Shown: one piece after another, positions 12,264-23,960 of the stretch | Position numbering within the stretch: the stretch's first letter is position 1 | How the letters are laid out: the number at the start of each line of letters is the position of its first letter | Origin: Gremmenia infestans | Lineage: Eukaryota; Ascomycota; Leotiomycetes; Helotiales; Hamatocanthoscyphaceae | Assembly (NCBI GenBank): GCA_032629725.1 | Contig: JAFEVB010000036.1 | Span: 1,302,001-1,366,000 of the forward strand | Direction of reading: 5' to 3' | DNA length: 64,000 nt | Notes under the pieces: model-generated | What the model saw: the letters and a program-made list of their open reading frames with translations, nothing else | Databases searched by the model: none | Told to the model about the DNA's origin: nothing | Made by a program: the position numbers and the translations under genes

Positions 12264-14104
12264 ATGGCAGACGTTGGGGATGACAAAATCGTTGGGGTGC
12301 ATGAACATCCCGAGCCCGAGACCTCGGGCAGTCAGGCGGTTTCTTTCAAAGAGCCTGAGGAAGCCGGGCAAGAATTTGAAGATGATGTTGATATTGCCAG
12401 GATTGAGAGGGTCTACAAGTAAGGCCATTCGATCTATTTGGTGATGGATTCCTATTGACAAAATATTATAGGAAAATTGATCGCAGGATCATTCCAGGTA
12501 TGATACCAGATTTTCTTCAATTAGTATCTATATTAACAGTATAATGGCAGCTTTTTGGATATTGTACTTCCTCTGCTCTGCAATCCGTTCCAATGTCGGC
12601 CTGGCACAGACCATGAACAAATCTGCAGGCCACGATCTCGAACAAGTCCTGCATTTAACAGCCAAGCAAACGTCAACCGCTCTTGCCCTGTTCTACGTCG
12701 CTTATGTCCTCTTCGACTTCCCGTCCAACCTAGTCATGACAAGACTCAGCCCAAGGGTATGGATGTCGAGAATTGTCCTTGCTGTTGGAATAATTGGGGC
12801 GTGTTTCGCCGCTGTCAAGGCTGCTTGGAGTCTCCTGTGAGTCATTTGCCACGATTCCAAATCTATTTTCCGTTATTGACTTCCGGAAGTTTCCTCCGCT
12901 TTCTTCTAGGCGTAGTGATTGCGGGCATGTGGCCAGGTATGGCATACTATTTAACTCTATTCTACCCTCCTTCTCGGACCGGAAAGCGAATCGGGCAGTA
13001 CTTCACCGCGGCTCAAGTATCGGCAGCTGTAGTAGGTCTAGTGTCCGCAGGCTTCCAGAAGATGGATGGATTGGGTGGATTGGTCGGGTTCCAGTGGATG
13101 TTCCTCCTTTACGGTCTTTGTGCCATCGTATTAGGATTTGTGTTATTGTGGTGGTTGCCCGATCGTCCCCTGCCGCCTGGAGAGCCGCGAATTCGAAGTG
13201 GTCTCCTCAAATGGCTGCCTGCAACCCCGCCTGTTTTGACTGGTGAGGATGCTGAGGTCCACTATCGTGACCTAACACGAGTGTATCACCCAAGACGATG
13301 GACCGTGAAAGATTTGGCCATGGTGCTGATTGATTGGCGCCTCTGGCCCTTGATTCTCATGTACTTCGGGGTTGTTGGTGTCGGTATAGGGACGCAACTC
13401 TATGGGACGGTCATAATCTCTGGAATCAACCCAAATTTCTCTGGGGTCACTCTTAGTTTGCTGTTTGCACCTATTTGGATCGTAAGCTTGAGTTGTTCCC
13501 AGAAGCTTGAACGTCGCTAACGATTTAGATGGATCTCATTGCGATTCTACTAGTGACCCCTATTTCTGATCGCTTCCACCATCACCGGGCGATCTTCTTC
13601 TCCGCAGCAGTCTGCATTCAGATCGCTGGCTTGCTCACCACCACATTCGCTCCGGTGTCTCGCCCCTGGGCTCGGTATGGTGGTCTCCTGATGGTTGGGT
13701 TTGGACTGGGGCCAACGGTCCCTATCTGTATGACCTGGACAAACGAGATCTTCCAACGACGGCATGGTGAAGTCGGCGTCGCATCTGCCGCTGCTCTGGT
13801 TTCTGGACTAGGCAACCTAGGCAGTGTCATGACAACCTATGCGTTGTACACCGGCTGGCCAGAAGATTCCAAAAAGGGCCCACACCAGTATCGAAAGAGC
13901 AATTTGACCATGATTGGTATACTTTGCTTGAGCATCTTGAGCAGTTTCGTAATGACGATCTTGCTCAAGACCGTAGGCAACAAGCCAAGCAACAAAATCC
14001 ATACTGGTGGCAGCTCTGCCAGCGAGGCCAACGAGATCCAAGATGGGGCTGCTCGGCGTGAGCATCGCCAGCGAGGCTTTGGACGGATGTGGTGGAGCAG
14101 ATAG
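12264..14104 (+). CDS. MFS transporter, allantoate/nicotinate permease (ACS, Dal5/Tna1) family
   Basis: Plasma-membrane carrier of the anion:cation symporter family, which imports organic anions such as allantoate, nicotinate, pantothenate or vitamins. Five exons fit in phase: 12264-12418, 12472-12497 (only 26 nt), 12551-12836, 12890-13481 and 13529-14104, giving 544 residues. Family signs are the cytosolic acidic N-terminus ending in RIERVYKKIDRRIIP, the first helix motif FWILYFLCSAIRSNVGLA, the ALFYVAYVLFDFPSNLV segment of helix 2, and FLRFLLGVVIAGMWPGMAYY in helices 4-5. About 12 hydrophobic helices follow. The C-terminal tail is hydrophilic. It ends about 620 bp before the tail-to-tail cation exchanger gene. 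The substrate cannot be assigned; the family call is firm. Confidence 0.9.
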
Positions 14105-14723
14105 GCCCCCACATCATGCCATGGAGACGAGGAGTGGAGTAAACTTCAACAGATGGAACGATGAATTGGGGTGGGGATTCTTCCGCGGAGGTTGATCTCC
14201 TTGTTGTAATTGCGAGATGCGAGAAGTTCAACCTTCTGCGTTGTGAGATGTCTTGCATTTGAGTTTGATTTGATTTTTAGCGATGATACCCATTGAGCGT
14301 TTATTTATGCTATCATTCGAGGGCAACAAGCCCTCGACAGCGAAAATGTTTTGCGCTATCGCTGGGATCGGCGTAATGGACCAGAGGCGGCCGGCGACAA
14401 TGCTTCCTACGCTATCGTTTTGGACCTCCTCATGGGACTTGATTATACATACCATATAATGTCTTTCGAGATGTTGTTACACAGTCGTTACAGATGAAAT
14501 ATTTCGAATGCAAATTTGTATTCAATATGTTGTTCAGAACTTCGCCTCGTGAAATATAAATGCAACAGAAGAGAACGCCGCACGCCCGGACTTATGTCAA
14601 GTGACATGACCGCCTAGACATGGACAAGAACTATTATGTAGTATTGTTGGAGTGGTGCAGACTGAGAGAGCAGATTCGGGCTACCCCTACTGCTAGGCTG
14701 GACGCAGACATCAACAAATCCAT
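14105..14723. other. Intergenic, convergent 3' regions
   Basis: Between the 3' ends of two convergent transporter genes. AT-rich stretches at 14440-14570; no coding evidence. Confidence 0.4.
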
Positions 14724-15982
14724 CTATCTTCTTTCTAGAGTAAACTCGCAAGCGATAAAAGCAAGGTAGAGCGCAAGCAAGCCCCATCCCATCCACTTCT
14801 TCCCACCCACCATAACAACAACCCAGAACAGCACACTGCTACCCCACATCCACAAAACCTCAAAGGTCGTAACTCCACTAACTTGCAAACTCTCCAGATC
14901 CCCAGCCAGGAACAACACCCCGGCACAAAGCGTAAGAAGAAATATGTTAGATCCTGCTGTATTTGCAACGAGGACTCCGCTCTGGCTGCGTGCGACGGAG
15001 AACACGGCTACGAGTTTCTCGGGGAGCGTGGTGGCGAGGGAGAGGAGTGTTACGCCGAGGAGGGAGTTGGATAGGGAGAGGGTGGTGGCTAGCGTGGTTA
15101 TGCTGTGCGAGAGGATGTATCCGGACAACGAGAGCGCGAGGACGGAGAAGGTCAGGTGGAGGAGGTAGTAGGCTGTGGAGTGTGAGTGTGAGTGTGAGTG
15201 TAGCAGTTTCTGGGTTTTGCTAGTGGGGTGCGGAGAGTCGCTGCTTGCGCGGGGAAAGATGAAGGTTTCCCTGGATAGAGGTGGAGATCCGGGAGACGTA
15301 AGTTGGGTTGCTTCAAGGTGGAGTAGGGAGATTGTACTGGTTGAATGCGAGTGTTGGCTGCGTTGTGATGGCCTTTGAACGTCTAGAGTAACGTAGTCGT
15401 CGGATCCTACGTCTGAGTCGCTCTCGGAATCGGTGTCATCCTCTTCAGGTGGGTTAACAATACCTTTGTAGATGGCCCACGCGATGCTACAAATATAGAT
15501 AATGAATGTAGCAATCAATATAGCGCCACCAAATCTCCCTAGTACTTGCCCGAAGAGGATATACAGTGCAAAGAACGAGTTCAAGGCTAGTAGTATAGTC
15601 GTGTAGATTTTCGAGCTCATGTCGAACGATAAATCTACCGGAGAGAATATCAAACCAAGCCCGAAAGCCCCGATTATGTTGGATATGGAAGATCCGAGGA
15701 TATTTCCCATTGCAAGGGGGGACTGGTGCTGAGAGATAGCTGCAACTACTACTGCGAGCTGGCAAGGGTTAGTAGAACTTCTTGTCTGTGCCTTTGGGAC
15801 ATCAAAATAACTTCTTCCCATTCTGCTCCAGCTGTCAAGAGTGCGATTAAAGCAGGAGGGGCTCGCAAATGCCCTGCCAGCTTTGCTGTGTGGTCCACAA
15901 ACTTATCGGCAGCTCTCTCCAAGACGAACAGGCCGCTGATGAAGGCCGCAACATTGAAGCAGACGGTATCCACGTCGACCAT
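14724..15982 (-). CDS. Ca2+/cation exchanger (CaCA superfamily, two Na_Ca_ex repeats)
   Basis: Integral membrane antiporter of the CaCA superfamily, probably moving Ca2+ out of the cytosol across an organelle or plasma membrane. Two exons, 15982-15812 and 15758-14724, give 401 residues. The first intron has a weak donor (GTTATT), but the junction exactly restores the alpha-1 repeat: APPALIALLTAGAEWEE is followed by LAVVVAAISQ and GNILGSSISNIIGAFGLG. The alpha-2 repeat is LLGVTLLSLATTLPEKLVAV followed by ANTAGSNIFLL. Between them lies a hydrophilic loop with an acidic run (EEDDTDSESDSD), Ser-rich text and HSHSHSHS, encoded by a GAGTGT repeat at 15178-15201. Both halves carry the acidic residues expected for ion binding. 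It resembles YRBG-type or NCKX-like fungal exchangers. Ion and location are inferred. Confidence 0.85.
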
Positions 15983-16997
15983 CTTGGAGGATGAGGCTGA
16001 GTGTGCAGATTAAAAAAAATAGAGAATGGGTAGACGTCACTTGGGATTGCCCTGAATTCGAAGCTTGATATCGAGGTAGAGAAGTAATATGAGATTTACT
16101 AGAAGATTGTAGATCCCAACGTTCCTTTGAAAGTTGGGAGGAGTAAAGAAGAGAGCAAAGGCAAGTACTTCTTGCCTTTGCACGGCATAGTTGTGAGACA
16201 TGAAGAGAATGGTTGACAGAAACCGTGCACGGACCTTCTAAGCTCAAGCTTCGACGACGACCGCGTTGAGTCTTCCCACTCCCTAAGAGATCTTGGAATG
16301 AAAAGAAAGAAGCCATGACTTTTGGTGCTGAATCAATCTACTTTGTACTCTTCAGATCTGGTCCTATTCACCGCTCTAGGTTGAATATTGTTCTTCGCTC
16401 CCTCAAGTGACCGCGCGATATGAAGCAAGCTGCTGAAAATCTAGGTACTGGTGGTACTTTAACTCTTGAGAGAGAAGAGCAAGCCTCATTTACAGAGGTC
16501 TTATTCACAAAGATGGTGCATGGCAACGAACAGAATCTTTTCCACGTTTTGAATCAAGCACCCTTCAGGCTTGTAAATTGAGGCCAGCGTCGGCTTTACG
16601 CATATGTTGCTTTGGTCTGTCGTGCTTCATGTTGTGGTACACGAGCACGTTACCAGATCAATTAGATTCCAGCTTCACTCCGACCTTCATGGGTATTCAA
16701 AAAGGAGACCTTGTTCGAAGTATACCCCCCCAAAGGGCATCCCGCGGCGGCTGAAGAGGTGATTGGGACAGAAGTTTCAACACCTCACATTGCCGGAATG
16801 TGCGCGTTGTCTTTCCCTTTCAGAGCCATGGGTTGGCCCCGTCCTGCCAATGATCTCCCGATCTGGAACTATCAGATGCCAAAGCATCTTCAGCCCATTC
16901 TTTCAACCTGACATAAGATGGAGGCGTTGAAAATGTACTCGAAAAGCTTCTACATTCTCCCTATTCCTCTCTCTATTCGCATAATATCTCTGAGAAA
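15983..16997. promoter_or_regulatory. Divergent intergenic region between exchanger and NRAMP genes
   Basis: About 1 kb between the starts of two divergent metal/cation transporter genes. Small open frames are present but none is convincing. Joint control by metal status is possible, but no operator could be recognised. Confidence 0.35.
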
Positions 16998-18757
16998 ATG
17001 ACATTCATATTCAGCCAAGAAAGCCCTGTCAAGGACGAGCCTCAGCGGACACCCCCACAAAATTTCCCCGAGAAAACTCATAACACGGTTTTTGAGCAAA
17101 AGGCAAATGATGTAAACGTCTCGGTTGAAGCTCACAGTCTCCCAGCTCGACTTCATCTGGCATCATTTACCTCTAGCTTCAAGAAGCCCTTTGCTAAACA
17201 TGAAGTCCTGCGACTCGCCACTACTTTTGTCAAGTTTGCAAAGTTTATGGGACCAGGCGCTCTTATCAGCGTTGCCTATATTGATCCCGACAACTACCAG
17301 ACGGCAATTTCGTCTAAGGCACTACACTACAAGCTCCTATTTATGGTACTGGTTTCAAATGTAATCGCCATATATCTCCAAGTATGTCTAACAATGAAGA
17401 GAACTTCCATAGCAAGCTGTTTACTAACCGGCCGAAGGCTATGTCGATCAAGCTTGGATCAGTGACAGGACTTAATCTCGCTCAGATGAACCGGCTATAT
17501 TTGCCTCGTTGGTTGAATATCAGCTCTTGGATTATCGCCGAGGCCTCGATTGTATGCACCGATATGTCTTCTGTGATTGGAACTGCTATTGCTATCAATA
17601 TACTCATTCCTAAAATCCCGTTGGTGGCTGGCTGTGGGCTAGCAATCGCAGACACTCTTTTCACCCTTTTGTTCTACAGACCAGATGGGTCGCTAAGAGG
17701 CATCCGGCTATTTGAAGTATTCATCACTGGGTTTGTGTTGGGCACGTTTACATGCTTCTGCATAGAGCTTTCCATTATCAAAAATGGCACTGTTGGGGAG
17801 GTGTTCAAAGGGTACCTCCCTTCAAAAGACATCTTCGTCTCGGACGGGTAAGTGCTATCTATCTATCATCCTCCAAGCCCTCAATCTGGCACATGTTAAC
17901 AGCCATCTAGCCTCTTTCTCTCTTGTGCAATCCTAGGCGGGACTCTCATGCCACACACACTTTATCTCGGATCAAGTCTTGTCCAAGTCCGCCTCCGCGA
18001 CTTCGATATCAAGCATTCAAGCTACAGCGAAGCCGCGACGCCCAACTTCCCAACGACAAAGCTGTACAGGCCCTCACTCTCAGCCATCCGATCCTGCATG
18101 AACTACTCGATCGCAGAGCTGTGCCTCACGCTCTTCCTCGTTGCAATATTCATCAACTCCGCAATCCTCATCATCGCCGTGACTTCCCTCTCAGCAGCGT
18201 CAGACGATGCAGACCTCTACAGCATGTATGACTTGTTCGTGCACACTATTTCGCAGGTAGCTGGAACGATGTTTGCGCTCGCACTGCTGTTTTCCGGCGT
18301 TACGGCGGGGATTGTAGCAACTATGGCTGGCCAACTAGTCGCTGAAGGAGCCATCGATTGGAGACTCCGGCCTTTCTATCGACGTCTTTTTACGAGGTCC
18401 ATTGCGATTATACCTGGGATTATTGTCGCGGCTGCTTGTGGTCGTTCCGGTATGGCTGCTGCGTTGAACGGATGCAATGTCGTGCTTTCCATCTCGTTGA
18501 TATTTTTGATCTTTCCACTCATTTGGTATACTAGTTTTGATAAGTATATGATGGTGGAGACTGAAGCGGGAGAAAGCATCGTGACAGTTGAAACTCTGAA
18601 CTCGACTGATGCTGAGAGGGTAGAGCAGAGAACGCAAGCAGTCAGTTTGGCTAATAGCTGGCTAACTTTGATCGTCGGCTGGATTCTGTGGTTTCTCATC
18701 GCTGCGATGAACGTTGCGACACTTACTTTCTTGGGGTTAGGGATCGGAGATGATTAG
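16998..18757 (+). CDS. NRAMP/SMF-family divalent metal transporter with altered DPGN motif
   Basis: Proton-coupled Mn2+/Fe2+ importer family (yeast Smf1-3). Three exons, 16998-17381, 17438-17847 and 17911-18757, join in phase to 546 residues. The hydrophilic N-terminus of about 70 residues precedes helix 1, which reads GPGALISVAYIDPDN. The canonical helix-1 motif is DPGN, so the Gly is replaced by Asp while the metal-liganding Asp and Asn remain (residues 96-99). Helix 3 carries SIKLGSVTGLNLA. Helix 6 reads GGTLMPHTLYLGS; the usual form is A-T-V-M-P-H, so the Ala before the MPH motif is Gly here. About 11 hydrophobic segments are visible. The acceptor of intron 1 (CGAAG) was chosen because it restores the conserved IKLGSVTG. 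The fold is certain; altered specificity or activity is an inference. Confidence 0.9.
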
Positions 18758-19171
18758 ACCAACTGCCCCTATATTTCTGGGCGCTGATGCCCTAGGAATA
18801 GTTCACGTGCTTGTAATTCAGGGTAAAGTGGCTGTGGACACACATGACTGGATGAACCCGAGAATGGTGAAAACATTATCATTGCTAATATTGTACTATC
18901 GTGCTCCTGTACTTGAATGTGCTCGTTGATACCGCTTCACTGCCACCGAACGCCAACTAACCGCGACGAATTCCTGTACGCCATTTCCCCAGCCGCTCTC
19001 ACCGACCGAGAGATTGATACACCGACGAGCGCCTAATGACACGTAGTGCTACAATAATACATAAGGACTCTTAAGAAACAAAACACGGGGTAATATGTGC
19101 CACAGCACCTGCAAGGCCATTGCCAGCGGCCCATACAAGCCTGCCATGTGAAAGCGCATTAGGCATTCTGT
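18758..19171. other. Intergenic, convergent 3' regions
   Basis: 414 bp between the stop codons of the NRAMP gene and MAF1. No coding signal seen. Confidence 0.4.
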
Positions 19172-20185
19172 TCAATCCATGTCCATCGAAGCGACGATAT
19201 CTTCACTCATGCCACGAACCGGAGCCTTATAATCTTGCTCGTCAGATTCGTCGTCTGCTTCGTCCTCGTAATCATCGCAAAAGTCGTCTCCATCGAAGAG
19301 GACGTCAGCGTCATCCGGGTCAACTTCATCGCTCCACATTTTGGTCCCGGAGTCTTCCAGATCTGCTTCTTCACCATTAGTGACATTAGCAGCCCGGTCA
19401 CCCAACCAGTATCGTGCACGCTTGTTGGCTCCGGCATCATACTCGCTGTGGCTTCTCTTCGATATACCAACTCGTTGGCTCGGGCTATGACTCATCACAG
19501 GAACCCCTCGTAAATAAATATAAGCAATGCGCTTCCTCTCTTTGTTGAAGAAGAAGTAGTTCAGACTCCATATTGAACCTTCTTCTCCATCAAAAGGATC
19601 ATCCGGAGGGGCCCAACAATAAACTGTACACTCCTTCAAAGTCATCTCCTGGTCGATCAACGACCACATGTTAGGGCCCCAAACCTGGCTGGTTGCAGGC
19701 GCAGATGCTGTAGTAGCATAGCTCGTCTGCGGTGGAACTTGGAGTGTCATACCTGCACTTGGCCTCAGATTGGAAAGTGTTGAATCAATATTTCCTATGA
19801 CTGCCTTCAAGCTCCGCTCCTTGCGAAAATCAGCTGGCCTGAGGATGTGTGAGAAATCATAATCGGTATGGCTTGCATTCAGCGTGGCGATGAGGTATGC
19901 GAACGTACGACGGCTTGAAACTTGACTCAAAGGTCCGAACGGGCTCGACCGTGAAAGGTTCAAAGCCGGTTGTCCAGAAGGCTCGGGTGAAACGGATTCC
20001 GACAAGCGGAGAAGCGATTCGTATTGCGACTCTAGAGAGTTCTCGATATTCCGATACAGCTTCTTATCGGAGCCAGCAGCTTTCGTGGTGTAGAGGTCAC
20101 AGCCGCCGATGACTTGGCAGTCCGTATGTTGAAAGTTTAATGCGCTTGTAACCATCTCAAAATCGCGGAGCGGAAGGAACTTCAT
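19172..20185 (-). CDS. MAF1: MAF1, repressor of RNA polymerase III
   Basis: Conserved nuclear/cytosolic regulator that binds RNA polymerase III and shuts off tRNA synthesis under stress or low TOR activity. One exon, 337 residues. The start at 20185 gives MKFLPLRDFEMVTSALNF, the usual Maf1 N-terminus, although the frame stays open upstream. Conserved blocks are box A (PLRDFE, CQVIGGCDLYTTKAAGSDKK), the segment SSPFGPLSQVSSRRTFAYLI, which is the phosphoregulated region in yeast, then box B/C (WGPNMWSLIDQEMTLKEC, WSLNYFFFNKERKRIAYIYL). The C-terminal tail is highly acidic (EVDPDDADVLFDGDDFCDD), as in fungal relatives. It contains a KRSHSEYDAGANKRAR stretch that may be a nuclear localisation signal. 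No intron is needed within the frame. Confidence 0.93.
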   Translation of the reverse strand: MKFLPLRDFEMVTSALNFQHTDCQVIGGCDLYTTKAAGSDKKLYRNIENSLESQYESLLRLSESVSPEPSGQPALNLSRSSPFGPLSQVSSRRTFAYLIATLNASHTDYDFSHILRPADFRKERSLKAVIGNIDSTLSNLRPSAGMTLQVPPQTSYATTASAPATSQVWGPNMWSLIDQEMTLKECTVYCWAPPDDPFDGEEGSIWSLNYFFFNKERKRIAYIYLRGVPVMSHSPSQRVGISKRSHSEYDAGANKRARYWLGDRAANVTNGEEADLEDSGTKMWSDEVDPDDADVLFDGDDFCDDYEDEADDESDEQDYKAPVRGMSEDIVASMDMD

Positions 20186-21653
20186 TTTTGCTGATTTCGA
20201 GAGTCCTGATCCTAGATTTATTCTTATCAACGCGATCGGGATGAGGTATGTGTTGAGGATTGATGCGCGATCGAAGAGGCAAAAGCGTGTGGCGAACGAT
20301 TCCGAGGATATATCTGGTGAGAGATAACAACCGTGAGGGTGACTCTTCAGACTCGGAGAACGGACGGCCAGGAACTTGAGGTCTTGTGAATGCACGGAAT
20401 TGATGAGATATTATCTTGGGGATGACTGCTGACGCAGCGCTTGATGGGTAGAAGGGATGATGTGTAATTGTTCCTGCTGAGGCTGAGAGACCAAGTATTG
20501 ACGCTTCCAAACCGCTGGCTGCGGAGGACGTGTCAAGTGTTTCTCAAGCTAGACTATTGTCTAGCAGGTGGTGAAATTCATGGCGAGAATGGGTGAGGAG
20601 ATGATGATGGTTGTGATGGGGATGAGAAGGGGATGAGGTGAGGGTGTGGAGGTGGAGGTGGAGGTGGTTTATCGTCCCTTTGGGGCGGCCGATTGCGACA
20701 AGCGCTAGTCCGAGATTAGTAAGGCCGATGATGTTAACAACCAGTTAGTACAGCACGGGGTACAATGGGAATGGTGAGTGAAAGAAACGCATTCAGCAGG
20801 TGCGCCCCAAGATAACCGGCGCTGAGCTAAATCCATACTTTAGTAGAAAGAATACCCGCAATCATATGACTATATTTTGAAGTAAGCATTCTTTTCCCGA
20901 GAAGAACCCCTCACAAAATATAAGACCATGAAAGACAGATTTCGAAAGGGATATGGAGAAAGCCGAGCTTGAAGATGACTGCATGGATGTAGTAATTCCG
21001 AGATCGTTACTGCCTTCTTATTTTCGTTATCGACTTTGATTCAGGGCAGGTGTATCCAGGGGACCTCCAAGCCCATGTCGTCCCTCCATCTCAAATCCAG
21101 TAGTCGTCGCCAAGGTATCATTTTAGGTTGCAGGTACTAGGCTATTAGCAAAATACAGAAATAGGTAGGGAGTATAGAAAGAGGGGTTTTTGGCTTATGT
21201 TCTATCCTCATTGTGGTGACAGAATATAAACCAGTGTTAGAGTCGATGGTTAGGATTTTGATATTTCGTGTCAGCTCCGCTCATCATGTTCAACGATCAG
21301 CACAATTAGTTCCTTCTGAAAAGGTACTTATCGATTTTATTCATTCCAAAGGCCGTTGTCATTCCACAATAGGTCTTTCCATGTCCTCCCTAGTACTCCA
21401 TCCTTCCCAAAACGCCTATCGAAATACAGAGCAGGAATGGAAGTCAAGGTAAGCATATGTCGAAAGGACGAAAGTCTAAAGGATTCCAACATTACGAAGC
21501 CCCTCAACAAGTTCGTCGTCGATCTATAATCATAGAAAAGTACCGAATTAGCAGAAGGTAGAAAGTTGTAGAAAATGCATTGAGTTTATGTACGACCCCA
21601 AACTCCAAGCGCCAGTCCCAACTCATCATTATTACATGTACAAGAGCCTTGCT
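20186..21653. other. Intergenic, MAF1 upstream and AP-1 sigma downstream
   Basis: About 1.47 kb, no gene supported. Contains a GGAGGTGGAGGTGGAGGTGG simple repeat at 20647-20667, seen as CT-rich from the MAF1 strand, which is typical of a fungal promoter. Confidence 0.4.
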
Positions 21654-22511
21654 TCACATGATCTTCGTGACCTCTTCATCGACCTGGGGTAGAGGTAAAA
21701 CGTGTCAGTATGAAGAATGACACGAGTCTCCCGGCAAGGAAAGGTCCCACGAAAACCAAATTTGGAAGAGTTCAAGCTTGTCAGAAACTTACCTCCGTAT
21801 CTTCTATCGAGTCCTGTGCAGATATGACCCGTAAAACGTTCTTCTTGCTGCTTTCCTGCATTTCACCTGCCAACAGTAACTCGTCTAGAATGAAGTATGC
21901 TTTCTGGAAGTTGAAAATCTGCGACTTGTCAATTCTCGAGCTTTGCAATAGAGGAGATATGACATACGATGTCTAACTAAAAGAATATCAGTATATAAGC
22001 AGAATAAATGGTGGGGTACGAGAATAGGCGCCAACATACCTCGCACACATTTCCGTAGTATTTGTCCATCTGCTCGACATATCTGTGGACGATCTCGAGG
22101 GTGATGAGTTCGTTATCCGTCGAGTTGCATCCTGCAATGAAGAAGAGGGAGGCGTAACGTCGATAGACAATCTTTGAATCTGCGAATAATTAATCAGTTG
22201 ATGCTTCGTATCTCTACATAATCCTCCAACCTTTGTATTCGAGGAAGTTGCACATCCTCGTCCGCCGTGCCAGCACGAGTTGAGAGACATCCTTAATGAT
22301 CTTGGCCTTCTCCTTCGGTGACAGTGTGGTAAACCACTTTGCAAGCCTCTGTGGGTGGGCGGTTCAGCTTCGTGTCCAGAGAGCTTTGGCAGAAGGATTG
22401 CTACATACGACTTTTCCCTGCCGCGAGAGCAGGATCAGGTAGCTGAGATTGCATTAATATCATAGAACCATTATGATCTTGGGAGATAAGGCTTGCTTAC
22501 TTGATGGCCAT
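21654..22511 (-). CDS. APS1: AP-1 complex sigma subunit (clathrin adaptor small chain)
   Basis: Small sigma chain of the AP-1 adaptor, which sorts cargo into clathrin vesicles at the trans-Golgi and endosomes. Seven exons on the minus strand: 22511-22501, 22442-22409, 22348-22231, 22179-22040, 21976-21968, 21918-21793 and 21683-21654, together 155 residues, the family's normal length. The spliced product reads MAINYLILLSRQGKV, RLAKWFTTLSPKEKAKI, then DSKIVYRRYASLFFIAG, YYGNVCE, LDI, IFNFQKAYFILDELLLAG and VDEEVTKIM. Every junction keeps phase. Exon 5 is only 9 nt and encodes Leu-Asp-Ile, which the family always has at this place. Intron density is very high for such a short gene. Confidence 0.95.
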
Positions 22512-22950
22512 CTGTGCAGATGTATAAATCTGAAGAGTCTTTGTCTTTAAGAGTGTTGTGCGGGTCAATATCAATGTCAATGTGTGCTAGGCTAGGTTAG
22601 GCAGGGGGTCGGTATTGTGTTTTGAGCAGTGGCGCTAACGAACAATCCTTGGAGTTTTCTTTGGTGGGGGGCATGGTGGGATGGATGGGTTGATTGTGGG
22701 ACATCCATTGTCAAAATTTGTTGTACAGTGAAGCATACACTCCAGACAGCATACTCATTCTTTGTATATAATTCCGATCAATCGTTTCATTCTCATTACC
22801 TATTCTTAAATACCTACACTACAGTATCTACCCCAGCGCAGTCAATTCATAACTGACTCTTCTGGAGAGATACGCATTGCATTTCCCCTCTCCTCAACGC
22901 GCATTACAAACCGACTCCGACTCTCCTCTACCACGATCGCTGTTGTCAAA
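22512..22950. promoter_or_regulatory. Divergent promoter of AP-1 sigma and GCL regulatory subunit genes
   Basis: 439 bp separate the two start codons. Pyrimidine-rich from about 22870 towards the + strand gene. No specific operator was recognised. Confidence 0.45.
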
Positions 22951-23960
22951 ATGACGCGATTGATTCTTTCCACCTCGTAAGCCTTTTCCAATTCGTTTTT
23001 TCTCTTGTTGCATGTCAGATTATTAATTCTTCTTGCAGGAATATCATGACCGGAGGCTCCATCATAAGAAAACCCGGTGCGGCTTCGAATCTCGAACTCA
23101 CAAACAGCCTTCGCAGTAACTTTCTTGCTGCTCAGCAAGACTATTCTCCTCCCTCATCCGCAACGAAAGAAAACGGAGAAAATGGCAACCATAGCGATAT
23201 CGAAAAACCATCCTCTGTTCGACCGCCTTCCTCTGTCTGGACGAGTCGAGATGGATCTGATTACTACATACCCACTATAGACTGGTCTCTATCTGGGCTC
23301 TCTGAAGAACCAAGCCAATACGATGTTACTGTTAAATTGTTCTATCTACCCGGCGCAGACATAAAAGATAGAGGACAATATGCAAAGGATGCAATACAAC
23401 TAGTCTTCAAGGAATTGGGCGTACAATCTATCGATCTCCTAATTGTATCATTCCCGGGAATGTCGTTCGAGGGCGATTGTGAGTGGGAGGCAGACAAGAA
23501 GAACTCCTCTCAAGGGAACGATAACGAAGAAGTGGCATCCTGGTCCGTGTTTGAAGAACTGTACAACCAAGGTGTTGTCAAGAAACTGGGCCTTGCTGAA
23601 TTTGGCAGCGAGAAGCTATCGAAATTTCTGTCGCGGGTCAAGGTTCGGCCAAAGGTTGACCAGGTCAACGTTAAGGACTGTTGTAACGTCCCACTACCAC
23701 TTTCGAAGCTTGCAAAAGTTGAAAACATCGAACTCCTAGTACACAACGATTGTACAGACATCCTCCCTAGTGGGACCTTGAGAGAACTTCTGGGTCAGGG
23801 AGTGAAAGGTGCCGGCGTGCTTTCGGAGTCTAAGCGAAGTCTTGACGGCATGAAAGGAGACTTGACGCCTAAATGGGTCGTCAAGTACACAGCAGTCGTT
23901 AGAGATAGAGGTGTGATTGAGAACAAGGGATACTTTGCTGTTGCGGAGTTGAAAGAGTGA
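22951..23960 (+). CDS. Glutamate-cysteine ligase regulatory (light) subunit
   Basis: Aldo-keto-reductase-fold partner of gamma-glutamylcysteine synthetase, the first and rate-limiting step of glutathione synthesis; it tunes feedback inhibition. Two exons, 22951-22976 and 23039-23960, give 315 residues. The start fits MTRLILSTSNIMTGGSIIRK, with the intron splitting a Ser codon. Features of the family are the tandem DYYIPTIDWSLSG region, VTVKLFYLPGADI, the AKR-like strand VQSIDLLIVSFPGM, SVFEELYNQGVVKKLGLAEF and PKVDQVNVKDCCNVP, the last two matching the 'GV-IGVS-F' and 'NQ-E-H' strands of aldo-keto reductases in degenerate form. Catalytic residues of true reductases are not evident, as expected for a non-enzymatic regulator. 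It diverges from the AP-1 sigma gene. Confidence 0.88.
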
